A stretch of 64,000 nt of DNA from positions 36,603,407 through 36,667,406 of the forward strand of contig NC_079515.1 of NCBI RefSeq assembly GCF_000801105.2. Direction: 5' to 3'. The translations under genes and the position numbers were made by a program. Below the pieces are notes generated by a model. That model was given only the letters and a program-made list of their open reading frames with translations, made no database searches and was not told the origin of the DNA. This stretch comes from Raphanus sativus. Taxonomy: Eukaryota > Streptophyta > Magnoliopsida > Brassicales > Brassicaceae. This document shows positions 23,618 to 36,063 of this stretch, in pieces; the stretch's first letter is position 1, and each line of letters opens with the position of its first letter.

Positions 23618-25623
23618 ATGGCGTACATATCGTCTCGATCAATTCTCGTGAAGCGAAGCGTCTCAACATTACCTCATCTCTCTCAGAGATTTAAACAAAC
23701 AGGTTATCTGCACACTACTACTTCCTCTTTACAGATACAAAGGTCTCACCTTTATGGTTTTCTTTAAACATTTGTTTCGCAGAGAGCGAGATTGTTCAGA
23801 TGTTCAGTCTCCCAAACCCCGAGGAAGAATCAGAGAACCCTCGAGAGAAGTGGAAACTCTCAAGAAGAGACCCATCAGTCCGTACCCTAGACGAGAGATT
23901 CATCCGAATCCTCAAAATCTTCAAATGGGGTCCCGACGCCGAGAAAGCCTTAGAGGTCCTCAAGCTCAGAGTAGACCACCGTCTCGTCCGCTCAGTCCTC
24001 GCCATAGAAGACGTCGACATCAACGTCAAGACCCAGTTCTTCAAATGGGCCGGCAAAAGAAGAAACTTCCACCACGACTCCTCCACTTACCTCCCCCTGA
24101 TACGCTGCCTCGAGGAAGCCAGGCTCTACGGCGAGATGTACAGAACGATACAGGAAGTTGTCCGTAACGCTTACGTCAGCGTGGGCCCGGGGTTGCTCTC
24201 TGAGCTTGTGAAGGCCTTGGGGAGAGCTAAGATGGTTGGGAAGGCCTTGTCTGTGTTCTATCAGGCGAAAGGACGAAAGTGTAGGCCCACTTCGAGCACT
24301 TACAACTCTGTGATTATGATGCTGGTGCAGGCAGGGATGCACGAGAGAGTTCACGAGGTTTATAGCGAGATGTGTAACGAAGGTGATTGTTTTCCTGATA
24401 CGGTCACTTACTCTGCGGTTATCTCTTCGTATGATAAGTTGGGACGTAACGATTCTGCTGTAAGGTTGTTTGATGAGATGAGGGAGAACGGTTTGGAGCC
24501 GACGGAGAAGATATACACTACTCTTCTGGGGGTGTACTTTAAGGTGGGTGAAGCTGAGAGAGCTTTGGATCTTTTCGAGGAGATGAGACGAGAAGGTTGT
24601 TTGCCTAGTGTTTATACTTACACGGAGCTTGTGAAGGGGCTTGGTAAAGCAGGGAGGGTGGAAGAAGCGTATGGTTTGTATAAGAGCATGGTGAGAGACG
24701 GTTTGAGTCCTGATGTTGTGTTTTTAAACAATCTGATGAACGTTTTAGGGAGAGTGGGTAGAGTGGAGGAGGTGAGGAGTGTGTTTAACGAGATGGGGAG
24801 GTGGAGATGTATTCCTACTGTTGTTTCGTACAACACTGTTATCAAAGCTCTGTTTGAGTCGAAAGCGCCTGTTGCGGAAGTGAGTTCTTGGTTTGAGAAG
24901 ATGAAAGGGGAAGGTGTTTCCCCTAGTGAGTTCACTTACTCGATCATGATAGATGGGTACTGCAAAACCAACAGAGTTGAGAAAGCTCTGTTGCTTCTCG
25001 AGGAGATGGATGAGAAAGGGTTTCCTCCCTGTCCTGCAGCGTATTGCAGCCTTATAAATGCTCTTGGGAAGGCGAAAAGATACGAAGCTGCGAACGAGCT
25101 GTTTAAGGAGCTAAAAGAGAATTTTGGGAATGTGAGTTCTAGAGTGTACGCTGTGATGATCAAACACTTTGGGAAATGTGGGAAGTTAAGTGAAGCTGTG
25201 GATCTTTTCAACGAGATGAAGAACCAAGGGAGTGGTCCTGATGTCTATGCTTACAACGCGCTTATGTCGGGGATGGTGAAGGCTGGTATGATAAACGAAG
25301 CTCATTCGTTGCTTAGGAAGATGGAAGAGAACGGTTGCAGCGCTGATGTGAATTCGCATAACATCATCCTCAATGGATTTGCTAGAACTGGTGCGGCGAA
25401 AAGAGCTGTAGAAATGTTTGAAGCTATGAAGCGTTCTGGTGGTGTTAAGCCTGATGGTGTCACTTATAATACTCTTCTCGGATGTTTTGCGCATGCTGGA
25501 ATGTTTGATGAGGCTGCAAGAATGATGGGTGAGATGAAAGAGAAAGGCTTTGTGTATGATGCAATCACTTACTCATCAATACTTGAAGCTGTGGGCAATG
25601 TGGATCATGTAGAAGATGTTTAA
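23618..25623 (+). CDS. P-type pentatricopeptide repeat protein
   Basis: Two exons, 23618-23702 and 23783-25623, joined through a short 80-base intron, give 641 residues. The N-terminus MAYISSRSILVKRSVSTLPH is rich in Arg and Ser with no acids, as in mitochondrial presequences. From about residue 150 on there are tandem 35-residue PPR motifs with the usual TYNSVI / VTYSAVI / YTYTELVKGLGKAG pattern, about a dozen, with no E or DYW domain, hence P class. Such proteins bind organelle RNA to stabilise, splice or help translate it; the target is unknown. Order next to MFP1 points to At3g16010. The large plus-strand frame begins downstream at an internal Met; I extended it because the upstream exon supplies a targeting leader and splices in frame. 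Confidence 0.88.
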
Positions 25624-26608
25624 ATCTTTTGTAAGAGGTGAATTCTCAGATTAGAATGACAGAGAAATCAAATAGAAGCTTTACTTTTTTTTTTCCATTT
25701 CTTACACACATTGCATAGACTTCATAAAAAAAAAGAAATTGGTATAATATAATATTGATGGCTACCTTAGTGATCAGGTTTCATAAATTGGTTAATAGGC
25801 CAGTGAGCAAGTTGTCCATGTATGACAAAGTCTTAAATTCAATAGTTTGGCTCAATGTCTAGGACTGGGGCAAAAGCTAATTAATTGTCTCCAACACTGT
25901 TCGAGATCTTGCTTATGGCTCCACCAATTTGGATGTAGCATAAATTTAGAACACTGATCCTACCAGCAAAATGTCATCTTCTCATAGTCCCACAACTATA
26001 TTTATACGTACAGAAGAACACCAACTCTTTCTTAAACTAAAATATGACCACCATAGGTTCCAATATTGCTAAAAAAAACAGATTTTCTGGCCTACGACTT
26101 ACCCTTGGTGCGTTCGATCATCCTTCCCACATGCTGGAGACTGCGTCTGACAACATTTTTGTTTAAACTGAGTCCTCCACTATGATACCTCAGTGATCTT
26201 TTTTTCTCGTCCTGCACCATGACTAAACCTTTTCCCAAGTCCAACATGACCCTAGATGCTTCAAGTCACGAAAACCTCACTCTCTTTCGATTTTCTGGAT
26301 ATGTTTTTGTATAAAAAATTATCAAAATAATGATCCCAAAAGAAACAGATTTCAAGATTGATTTTACTTGGTAGTTAAGACTACCTATTTATTATGTATC
26401 ACCGATTAAAATAGAAAAAAAAAACAAGAAACAAAGTTGGAGTGCAACTCCTACAAGCAACATAAACATGAAAAGTTGAGGAAGCTCCTCTTATTTGCAA
26501 AACAAGAACTTAATTTAAAACAAAACAACATAAACTTAGTCGTCTACTGCATAAATTTTCGTTTGGAAGTTTGGTACGATTAGAAGTCCTCCGGTTTGAT
26601 TCAGTGGC
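25624..26608. other. Intergenic between PPR and ML genes
   Basis: No coding exon is recognised. AT-rich with short open stretches on either strand that do not match a family I know. Confidence 0.5.
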
Positions 26609-27363
26609 CTATGCAAGCTCCATCATCGTATCAGCTTGCCTAATAAGAGACGTGCTACCATCATTGGTAACCCAACAAAGGAACACGACGCACATCATTG
26701 TGTCTTTCTTATCCTTGATGACCACTGTAATAACATATATCCTCTGAAATATTTCAATAAAACAAAAACGCGGTCTCGTTAATTAGAAAACCCGAAAATT
26801 GGAGATCCAACAATTACTGAATTATCTCTCGGACTAGTTGTTAATGGTAAAAAAATAACTTACTCCTTTTAGCTCTTTGGTACTGAATATTTTAGATAAA
26901 GTAAACGAGAAGCGGCCAGGTCTAATGGGGCACCTCACTATATCACACAAGTTGTAGGTTTTAATACTGGAAGTTATAGGGTCGCCTGCCGAGGCTTCCG
27001 CGATGGTGAGTTCTACAATTGCTCCATTAGGGATGCTGGCTGTATAACCGGTTATTGTAATGTCTGCGTTACTGATACCCGTAATCGGCAATGGGGAGAT
27101 CTTCACTGTCTCCACATTAACGCGATAGTTTTCATAACTTCCTACCAAAAGAACAAAAAATTATACCAACATCTTACTACAATTATAACTTTCACGATTC
27201 AAAGTAATTAAATTTATTTGCCTTTAATTTACCAAAGAGAAAAAAAAACGTTGAGCTACTTACCATTGCACGTTCTGAAGTTTGTTCCGCCCAAAACAGC
27301 AGGCAAGAAAAAGATTGATACGAGGAGAGGAAGAAACAAAGGATGGGCGTGGGATATCGACAT
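26609..27363 (-). CDS. ML (MD-2-related lipid-recognition) domain secreted protein
   Basis: Three exons on the minus strand, 27363-27264, 27141-26864 and 26743-26609, join in frame to 170 residues. A signal peptide MSISHAHPLFLPLLVSIFFL is followed by a small beta-rich domain with paired cysteines: FRTCNGSYENY, YNLCDIVRCPIRPG and MMCVVFLCW. This matches the plant ML family that includes ROSY1, which binds sterols or phospholipids and has roles in root gravitropism and salt response. Ligand here is unknown. The open frame from exon 2 runs on past its donor GTAAGT; I end the exon there because exon 3 then completes the domain. It does not correspond to a neighbour I recall beside At3g16010, so it may be lineage-specific or moved. 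Confidence 0.78.
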
Positions 27364-29142
27364 TTATATTAATTAGCTACCGATCCTCAGTAGAAGATGT
27401 GACTTTTATGTTTTGTGTTTGTACGTTTATACATGCATGCCTTCGACTTTATAGTCTTGTAGATTATCAGAGTTTTTTTTACTCTCAAAATAGGATCCGT
27501 ATTATTAGAATAATCTCCCACGTTGTACGCCAGATAATTATATCATGGTTGTTAAAGAAATATTATATATTTCCTTGTCTGATTGGTTTGACAAAAGATG
27601 CATGTAATAGATTAGTGTAGCACATGTTGTGCTTACATACATACGCTGATACGCATACAAATAAAGCTTTAAAGTAATATTCCTTTTCCTAGATAAAATC
27701 GAATAACTCATGAAATAGAAAGAATTATTTTCAAAGAACACTAAGCAATAAAAAGCAGGAAATTAAGCTAGCTGAGTTCAATCTAATCAAAGAAAATTGA
27801 CATTCTGAGATGAAGAAAAAAAAACTTAAAACAGTTTTAGAGATGTTTTAAAACTTCAAAGTAGGGAAGAAGAATCTTCGAGCAATGGGGTTGCATTGAC
27901 TTCAAAACAACGCTAATTATGTTGTTTAAAAATAATTTAATATTAATATTTAATTCAATTAATTAATTACTTAAACTACAAACTAAGCTAATTATGTTAT
28001 TTAAAATAATTATTTCTAATACATGCCTCCTTTTTACTCTATAGTCAGTAGATTATCAGATTTTGCTATTCAAATTACAACCCTATAGATTTTGCATACA
28101 ATTTTTATTCAAGAAGTGCATTTACACATTTGTGAAAACATTTCTAAATATAGAAAAGAAATTACAAATTTAGGAAGATATCATACATGTTCAAGAAGAT
28201 CTTCCTAAACTCAAATCATGAAAATAGTATACATATTCATGAAGGTTTTCTAAATATTTTTAATGAAAATTGTGTTATTTAGTTTTTTTCTGAAAAATAG
28301 TTTTGAAAAAATTGAAAAATAAATATTATTTTTTACTTTAATTATTTATATATTTTATATTTTAATAAATAATTAGTTACCTTTTGATAAAACATATTTA
28401 GTCGTTTTGACTTTTTGGTTCTATTTTAAGGATAAAATCTTAAAATGAATTATTTAGGAGAATTGCCAAAAAATCTAAATAATACAAATTTAATTCCAAA
28501 TCATTCAAAATAATTAATTATATTAGAACCAATTTATATAATATTTTTTTATGTTTAGATACATTTAATATTTAAGAATTATGCAATCCGAATTATAATA
28601 AACAGCATATCTTCTCATATGTTATATACAAGAACAACCATACCAATTCTTTTAACAATTACAAAATATTTAATAACTTTTCAACTAGAAATAATTATAA
28701 GAAAATTAAAATATATAATACATAAGTTATAAATACAGTTCAACTAATCATAAAAACAAATATCAAAAGTTAATATAAAAAATAAATCATTATCTATATT
28801 TTTAAAAATTTATATATTTTTATAGTATTCACTTATTTGCTCAAGTTAAACCTAGTGGAGAATAAAAGTAACAATAAACCCTTTTTCAAAAAATAAAAGT
28901 ACAAGAAAATACATGTATTAGTGAACCATAAAAATACAAAATTTACATTTTTTTAAATACATTTTATTTAAGAAAATACATCTACTAATAAATAGGAATC
29001 CCAAACAATGTTGAAAAGTTATGAATTTTATAGAAATTTTATTTTTTGTTCAAAATTGTGTCTTTCATTATTTGTTTAAATATTTGTGTATTAGTTAGTA
29101 TTTAAATTGAAAACATGTAATTATTTAAATGAAACGATGTGA
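27364..29142. other. Intergenic, very AT-rich, ends at gap
   Basis: No gene, RNA gene or clear transposon end seen. A run of ATTAATTAATTAATT-like sequence lies near 27930-27975. The assembly gap follows. Confidence 0.55.
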
Positions 29143-29242
29143 NNNNNNNNNNNNNNNNNNNNNNNNNNNNNNNNNNNNNNNNNNNNNNNNNNNNNNNNNN
29201 NNNNNNNNNNNNNNNNNNNNNNNNNNNNNNNNNNNNNNNNNN
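29143..29242. other. Assembly gap of exactly 100 N
   Basis: Second fixed-size gap. Sequence right of it starts within an exon of a TOPLESS-related gene, so the 5' part of that gene, if it exists, is in or beyond the gap. Confidence 0.99.
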
Positions 29243-30105
29243 ACTTGTTTCGTCTGGTGCTGATTCTCAGGTATGCTTATACGCTACATTGACTCTAATT
29301 ATGTTCGGAATAAAGATCTTGTCAGTGCTTGCTTTCATCTGTGAATTTGTCTGTTTTACAAAGTGTTTTGGGTTCTGTCTGTATAGCTTTGTGTATGGAG
29401 TATGGATGGATGGAGAAGCAAGCTAGCAAACAGATACAAATTCCCAGCGGGCATTCACCAAACCCACTTGCTCATACACGCGTTCAGTTCCATCAGATCA
29501 AACACATGTTCTTGTGGTCCATGCCAGCCAGTTAGCTATATATGAGGCTCCTAAATTAGAGAGCATGAAGCAGGTTGTTGCTACATCCCAATATCTCTAG
29601 AGCTTTGCATTAAATGTTTTCTCAGGCTTGATTAAATTCTTTTCTCTGAATATATAATAAGTGGATCCCGAAGGAATCAAGTGGGTCAGTGACAGATGCT
29701 GTATACTCGTGTGATAGCCAGTCAATCTACGCTGCCTTGACGATGGAAGTGTGAGTATCTTGACGGCAACAACGTGCAACTCAAGTGCCGCATTGGTCCC
29801 AGTTCAATTTGCCTTCAAATCCGAGGTAAAGAATCCTCTCCTATATTTCAGCTTTTTGTCACCATTGGCCAACACAACATTAATAACATCTGCTCTCTCG
29901 TTGAACAGCTCGCGAGAGTATATCCAGCCACCATAGCAGCCCATCCCTCCGAACCAAATCAATTTGCAGTTGGACTTACTGATGGTGGGTTCACGTGATC
30001 GAACCACCAGGACCAGAAGGGAAGTGGGGAACGTCTCCACCGCCAGAGAACGGTGCAGGACCAAGCGTCTCCTCAGCACCTGGATCAGATCAACAGCCGA
30101 GGTGA
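29243..30105 (+). pseudogene. TOPLESS-related (TPR4-type) 3' end, frameshifted
   Basis: The last exons of a TOPLESS-family co-repressor are readable: LVSSGADSQ, then LCVWSMDGWEKQASKQIQIP and SGHSPNPLAHTRVQFHQ, then pieces DQTHVLVVHASQLAIYEAPK, WIPKESSGSVTDAVYSCDSQ, DDGSVSILTATT, LKCRIGPSS, RVYPATIAAHPSEPNQFAVG, and the tail SDQQPR with stop at 30103-30105. They need at least four frame changes, each explained by one missing base, mostly in a doubled or longer run (near 29497, 29737, 29769, 29990). WD40 beta-propeller content is clear. It is either a pseudogene or poor consensus at a contig edge. Beside a desaturase it matches At3g15880 (TPR4/WSIP2). Confidence 0.85.
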
Positions 30106-30891
30106 GGTGAGGTCTGATTCAGTAAGCTCCGCACCACCATGATGCAGCTCTTAAGTATTATTTATAGACTTCGAGAGGAGAGCTCTGCGATTGTAGGGTT
30201 ATATATTGGCTTTACTCATTCATAGTAGGTGAAAGGTGAAGCAGTAGTGTCTTCCTTAAGTCTAGTGCTTTTATTTTTAAAAATGGTTCTTTTGAGATTA
30301 TTCTTATCATCAGATAGTTTCTTTCCCAACAATATGTTTTTAGATTTGGTTGTAGATACCAGTTTGATTAGCAAAATTCAAAAATGCTGGAAATATTGGT
30401 TTTCTTGATGGCATGCCAATGCCGAAGCTCTTATTTGTTTAAAAGAACTAGGGATTTTTATAACTAGAAATGCATGAGAAGCAGAATCGAAGAGAAGTAT
30501 AACTTTCCTTGATGACACCAAAAAAATAGCTATAAACTTTCTAATTTTTAGTGGGATCTTAGTAAAATAAACCTCCTAATTTTAATATCTTATAGGACTC
30601 TTAACTAAACTTATATAATGTTCATAGTGGGTGAAGTTTGTGCAAAAGAAAAAGAAAGTTATAAAATGAAAAACACTCGAGTTTGTAAATCGTTTTGTTT
30701 GTGAGTAACTGGACAAAGAAACTTAGACAAAAAAAAGAGTACGGTTCTGAAGCTTGTGTTCTTTTTTAAGACAACACCCACCCACACGTAAACTTATATC
30801 TTATCTAACAAATCACGGTTATAACTCCCATTGACTTGACTTTATCTCATTATATATATAGGACCATATAGGAAAAGACATCAAAATAGAA
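30106..30891. other. Spacer between TPR4 and desaturase 3' ends
   Basis: Includes the TPR4 3' flank (up to about 30260), which is repeated in part near 35760-35970. No additional gene. Confidence 0.55.
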
Positions 30892-33101
30892 CTAGTTACA
30901 AGCCATCGTCTTCCTTTGAGCTTCAGAAGGTAACTTAACGTTTTGGCCAAGCCAATAGCTTCGAGAAATTTAATAAGATACCAAGTAAAGTCGAGCTGCC
31001 ACCACTCTAGTCCATGCCTAGCCGAGAACTCGAACGCATGATGATTGTTATGCCCATCCTTCACCAAATGTTATAGCCGCTACCCACCTGATTCATCCGG
31101 TACCCAATTTATTTATTATTATGTAAGTATATTAGAGAAATAGAATATAATATAAATATGTGTAGTATAAGACATTTTACCCATTGTTTTTGAGAGAGGT
31201 CAGTGTGTTCCAAGCTCGTTCCCCATGTATGGCAAACTGAGTTCACCAGAAAAGTCCCGTGGTATCGAGCCACATTTGCCACACACCCTGATGTTACAAG
31301 CTCTCTTGTTATTTCACCTTTACCCTTAACTCTTTAAGAAACATTTTCTCATAATCTCATGCAAGTTTTTTACGGCATCCATTCTATCGTCGGATTAAAT
31401 CCCGATATATATATATAATATATATATAGATATATCTATATATATATATATATAAAGGAACACATCATCAACACTGATAATATATACATATAAGACTACT
31501 ATAGCGACTGCTACATGCAATACACACTCATGACTGCCTCACTCCGTGACGAATGTCTAAATAAACTATTAAGAAATGTTTAAATCAACTATAATATAAC
31601 GACAGTTTCAAAAAAAAAAAACTACTCCCTGTTTTTAAAATAATACATATTTTGAGATTTCACACTTTTAATAAAATATATTAAAATTTACTTATTAGTG
31701 CATAGTTTTTGTTATTTTATTTCCTATATTTCTAAACCAATAAAATTTCAAGAAATACAATTAATGTTTTTGAGATTCACAATTATCATAATTAGTTGAC
31801 AAAATTACATAAAAATATGAAAAATACATCTTTTTAAACAAAAAAAATTCAAACATACATCTTTAAAAAACAGAGGGAGTATTATATAACGATATAGCTC
31901 AAACTCAATACAAGAAAGAGGTATCCTTACGATTCCCCAGACGAGGAAGGGCATGCGTCCACCAATATAGAGGAGAAGAGCAAAAGCCATCTCATGAAAA
32001 AGTATGGTTCGCTGGAGGAACTTGTAGAAGGGCTGCCTCACGAGATCGTTTGCATTCTCCTGTCCACCACACTGCATGCATCCACTAATTTAGTAAGGTT
32101 GGACCAGATGTGTAGTATTAAAAAATGACTCACATTAACTATTTATTTTCTATTAATTCTTTTCTTTGTAGGAAGAGACTCATGTTTACGATGTTCTTAG
32201 AATTACGTGATTATGATTCCATATCCATCAGGAAATCCGAGATTAGTTTGGTTTCTAACAATTAACCATCAATGAGTTTGTTTACTATTGAATTATTTGT
32301 TAATCTTCACATGCCCATATCAGGAAATTAATTGGTTCTTAACCATTTTGACCATTTAATACCTTCTCTGTGGATACAACCTGAATCAAATATCCATGTG
32401 ACTAACCAAAATCCCTGTATAGGACTGTGTGGGTCACGTTGTGTATCACAATGCTTATGATGGTACCGATGGTTGCTCACCCACTCTATTGGGTCTCCCT
32501 GCACACAATTTACAAATTATGACTTTAAACATTTGCGCTTCTTTTAGTACATATAACGTTCAAATCAAATAATCGTCTTCAGAATATATAAAAGTCAGAC
32601 CTGAAAAGCCAGAAGGCCACCATAAGCAAATAGATACTCGAGCCATTTCGGTAGATCAAAACTTCGGTGAGATAGATTCCGATGATAACACAAGGTGATA
32701 CAGATCCCATTGATGACAACGATCCAAAAGAAAACACGAAAAGCTGACCAATTGAAGTAAAATGGAGCCGAGAGGCTCAGCAAATGAACCCCAGCGAATT
32801 GGACTAACCTGATCACATCCCAATAATTCCAACTCCTTTGCCAAAATGCTTTCTTCTTTCTGACCACCACAACCTCGGACAATGGTATCGTCCAGGAGCT
32901 CTCGACCTGATCTGATGCATCATGAACACCCACGAACGTATATTTCTTCTGAGGCACGGCTCCTTCTCGTTTGAAGAGACCTGAGTTTGTATAGGTATAG
33001 GTGCAATAAGTAGAGAAAGCATTATTGTTACTGGTTTTATGTTGTTTAACAAATGATGAAAGCGGAGAGAGTGGTTTGAGAGCTGTAGCTAGAGACACCA
33101 T
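30892..33101 (-). pseudogene. Plastid acyl-lipid desaturase (ADS/FAD5-like), frameshifted
   Basis: Five exons on the minus strand parallel those of FAD5: 33101-32601, 32498-32363, 32059-31931, 31287-31181 and 31087-30892. Exon 1 is fully open, 167 codons, with a transit-peptide-like leader and the first histidine box HRNLSH. Exon 2 has box two (NHRYHH) and CDTQRDPHSP but is 136 rather than 141 bases, breaking phase. Exon 4 (NSVCHTWG) reads in a shifted frame, and exon 5 has an extra G in GEGW-HNNHH giving a stop just after GEGWA; another base is missing further on. Thus the third histidine box cannot be made from this sequence. Position matches At3g15870. A Stowaway MITE and an AT microsatellite (about 31404-31454) lie in its introns. 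Sequencing error is the alternative. Confidence 0.85.
31623..31881. mobile_element. Stowaway-type MITE in desaturase pseudogene intron
   Basis: About 255 bases (31625-31879), ends CTCCCTGTTTTT and AAAAACAGAGGGAG, flanked by TA on each side. It is related in ends to the element at 13995 but the body is different. Non-coding. Confidence 0.8.
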
Positions 33102-35394
33102 GGGTTCAGGTTTTCAAAGCATGATGCCTTTACATACATACCCAGTGTGCTACTATATATACACATGACTGGAAAGTTACTTCTGGTTTTTAGATCAATT
33201 TTCATATTATCATCTTTTTTCAAAAAAAGGGAAGTTATCCCTTGTTTTGGGCGGGTAAATAGGGCATACAAATTAACAAACTAAAATAAATTATATAACT
33301 GATTAAAATATTCATATAACCTGGGTAAAAATCTAAATAAAGTGATATTAACAATCCTTCGTTTATTATAAGTGATATTAGCAAAAATTGATATATTTTT
33401 TCACTCAATATAATGCATATTGAAGTTTGATATCATATTGAAGTTTGATACTCCTTTTGCTTTCTATTATTTGATATTTTAGGTTTATTTATACAAATTA
33501 AACATATATTAAATTTTATATATTTTAAGCATAAATATTATCAACTATGTATCCAACTATGGTTTAGTTATTATAAATATACAAAGTTATGTATCATATA
33601 AAATTTATAAATTTTGCATTGAAAACTAAATATAGAAAAAAAAACTAAATATAGCATATAATCTGAAACAATTTTTTTCTTTCTAAAACATCTGTTAATA
33701 AATGAAGGATTGTAATCTTGTATATATTTAATTTTTTTATTTAAATGCAAATTATGCATGGATAGATGAGTCAGATGAGTTATAAATGTTTCATGGATAG
33801 AATGTATGTAGCCCATAATTTTAAGATGCATTGGGATGCAGAAGAAACGCTAGGAAATATCCTGTTTTCCTTTTGAAACTAATTCCCCTGTTTTCTTAGA
33901 TCCATGATTTTGAGAAAATATAAAATTTACTTGTTAACTTTAAAATAAAAAAAAACCTCAAACTAATTATTTTATACTATTAAACTACTTAAATTAATGT
34001 AAATATAGATGCTGAAAAGATAAAATTGTTTCAATTGGATATTAATTGAAAAGTTAGATGATTGTGAATAAATATCGATATATCTTATAATAATTATTAT
34101 CTTAAAAACTGTTGTATGGATTTCATAAATGTTAAATATTCTATGACTATAACTCATGTATATGATTTATACAAAACTAAAATTATATTTACTCAGTTTC
34201 AAAATGATGTGTATATGAAGTTTCTACATATATTAAAACCATTTTAAATTTGATTATAAAAAAATTTCTTGGTGATCAATTATTTTGAACAAATTTTAAT
34301 TAATCAAAATTTAATAAATATAATTAGTTTTCAAAATTTTGCAATTTACCTTTATAATTTAATAAAATGTATTTTCTATTTTTTTAGAAAAACATGGAAC
34401 ATTTCAAAACGAAGGGAATATCATATATATTATTTTATATAGAAAGAATAAATGCTTTTTGAAAATTTGACATATAAACAAAAAAATTTGTTTCCAGATA
34501 ATATAAAAGAAAAGTTACACGAGTTATCAAGAAAAAATAAAAATATTGAAAACCCATTACTATTTGTTCTAATGATATGCAATTAGCGATATAAGATAGA
34601 ATAAACTCACTAATCCTCAAGATGCATCAATGATTTAATGCTTAAAAGATGAATTAAATAAATAAATTGTGTGAATCACTAAATATATAATTAACCCCCT
34701 TTTAAGCAACATTTTCTATTATTACATGTCTAACTATTTTTATATTTGAATTCAAATGCTATTGAAAAAGGACAATCTTCCTCAGTTCACATCTATTTTT
34801 TACTCTAAAAATAAAGTTTACTATTTTATTATATATTGAAATATCATTTCTCTAATATCATTTTTCTATCTAAAGAAAGAAATGATATTCACTTATTTTT
34901 AGAGAAATACAATATATCTTCCTATTTTATTTTTCTTTTATTTTAGAAAAGGGAATTTTTTGAAGATCATAGTCTTGCATTTTTTTAGAAAAAATGTTCT
35001 TGCTCGGAACTCCAACGCAAGATGGTTATTCCGCCACCTCTCTCCCTAGTGTTACTATCGACAGCCACCTCCAATTATTTAGCATCATTTATGTTCACAT
35101 TAATTATTTACAACTCATACAGATAAATGTATTTTCCTATTACCAACTATTCCGCCCACACCATATAGTATATTAGTATAATTAATATTACAAGATTTTC
35201 GTGTCAATTTAAATGATATGTTCAATTTACAATGCATATCTTTTTACAGATTTTATTTTTATTATCGACTGAACATGATACATGTTATTTTGTTTTCGAA
35301 ATATTTTTTTTAAAAAAAATTTATGTGTAAAAACCTTAAACATGTGATACAAAAGAGTTTGTATCATTTGTTCTCGGAAAGATTTCTATTGCTC
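33102..35394. other. Intergenic, AT-rich
   Basis: No gene supported. A CTTCGTTTATTATAAGTGATATT stretch near 33357 looks like one worn MITE end; no partner end is found. Confidence 0.5.
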
Positions 35395-35970
35395 CAAAGC
35401 TTAGTTTCCAATTCCATACATGCGAAGCTGCGGTCATCACAAAAGTGGAATGTCGCACGAATACAATTTTCAGTTAGACTAACCGATGGTGGGCTTCACG
35501 TCGTGATCCAAATACCATGAATAGAACGGAGGTGCATAATGTCCCACCACCAGAAAACGGTGCAGGACCAACCGTCTTTAATAAGAGTCGGCCATGAAAT
35601 TTATAGAGTTTGAGACAATTACTAAACATATATTTTTCTTAATTATTTATGGGTCAAATAATATAACATAATATTGACAAATTTTTGGGGGATCATAGCC
35701 ATAGTTGAATGATTCATCTCGTTATGTTTAGGACTGGCTCTGCTCTTCATTAGCAACCGGATCAGATCAATAGCCAAGGTGAGGTGAAGTTTGATTCAGC
35801 AATTGCACCAAAAAAAGACTGATTCAGCAAGCTCTGCACCATGATGCAGTCATGCAGCCTTCCAAGTTAGTACTTATACATTTTGGGAGAGAGCTCTGCG
35901 ATTGTAGCCTTGTAGGTTATATGTGTTGTCTTATTCCTAGCTAGTAGGTGAAAAGGTTAAGCCGTAGTGT
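35395..35970 (+). pseudogene. Second TOPLESS-related 3' fragment
   Basis: Segments match the tail of the fragment at 29243-30260 in the same order and strand: QFSVRLTDGGLHV near 35467-35500, a CCAGAAAACGGTGCAGGACC block near 35549, GGATCAGATCAATAGCCAAGG near 35759, and the 3' flank GAGAGCTCTGCGATTGTAG near 35889. It is more decayed and has a large internal interruption (about 35590-35755). So a TPR4 3' end lies on each side of the broken desaturase. Confidence 0.75.
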
Positions 35971-36063
35971 CTTCCATTAATTAGATTGTTTTATTTTTAA
36001 ATCGTTTCTTTTTGAGATTATTCTTATCATCTTTTCTTTTTATCACAACATTCTTATCATCTA

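Noticed and set aside
23796..25494. Minus-strand open frames of about 100 codons
   Set aside because: Antisense shadows of the PPR gene.
29139..29426. 95-codon open frame crossing the gap
   Set aside because: It is made partly of N and reads through a TOPLESS intron; only nine residues at its exon part are real coding.
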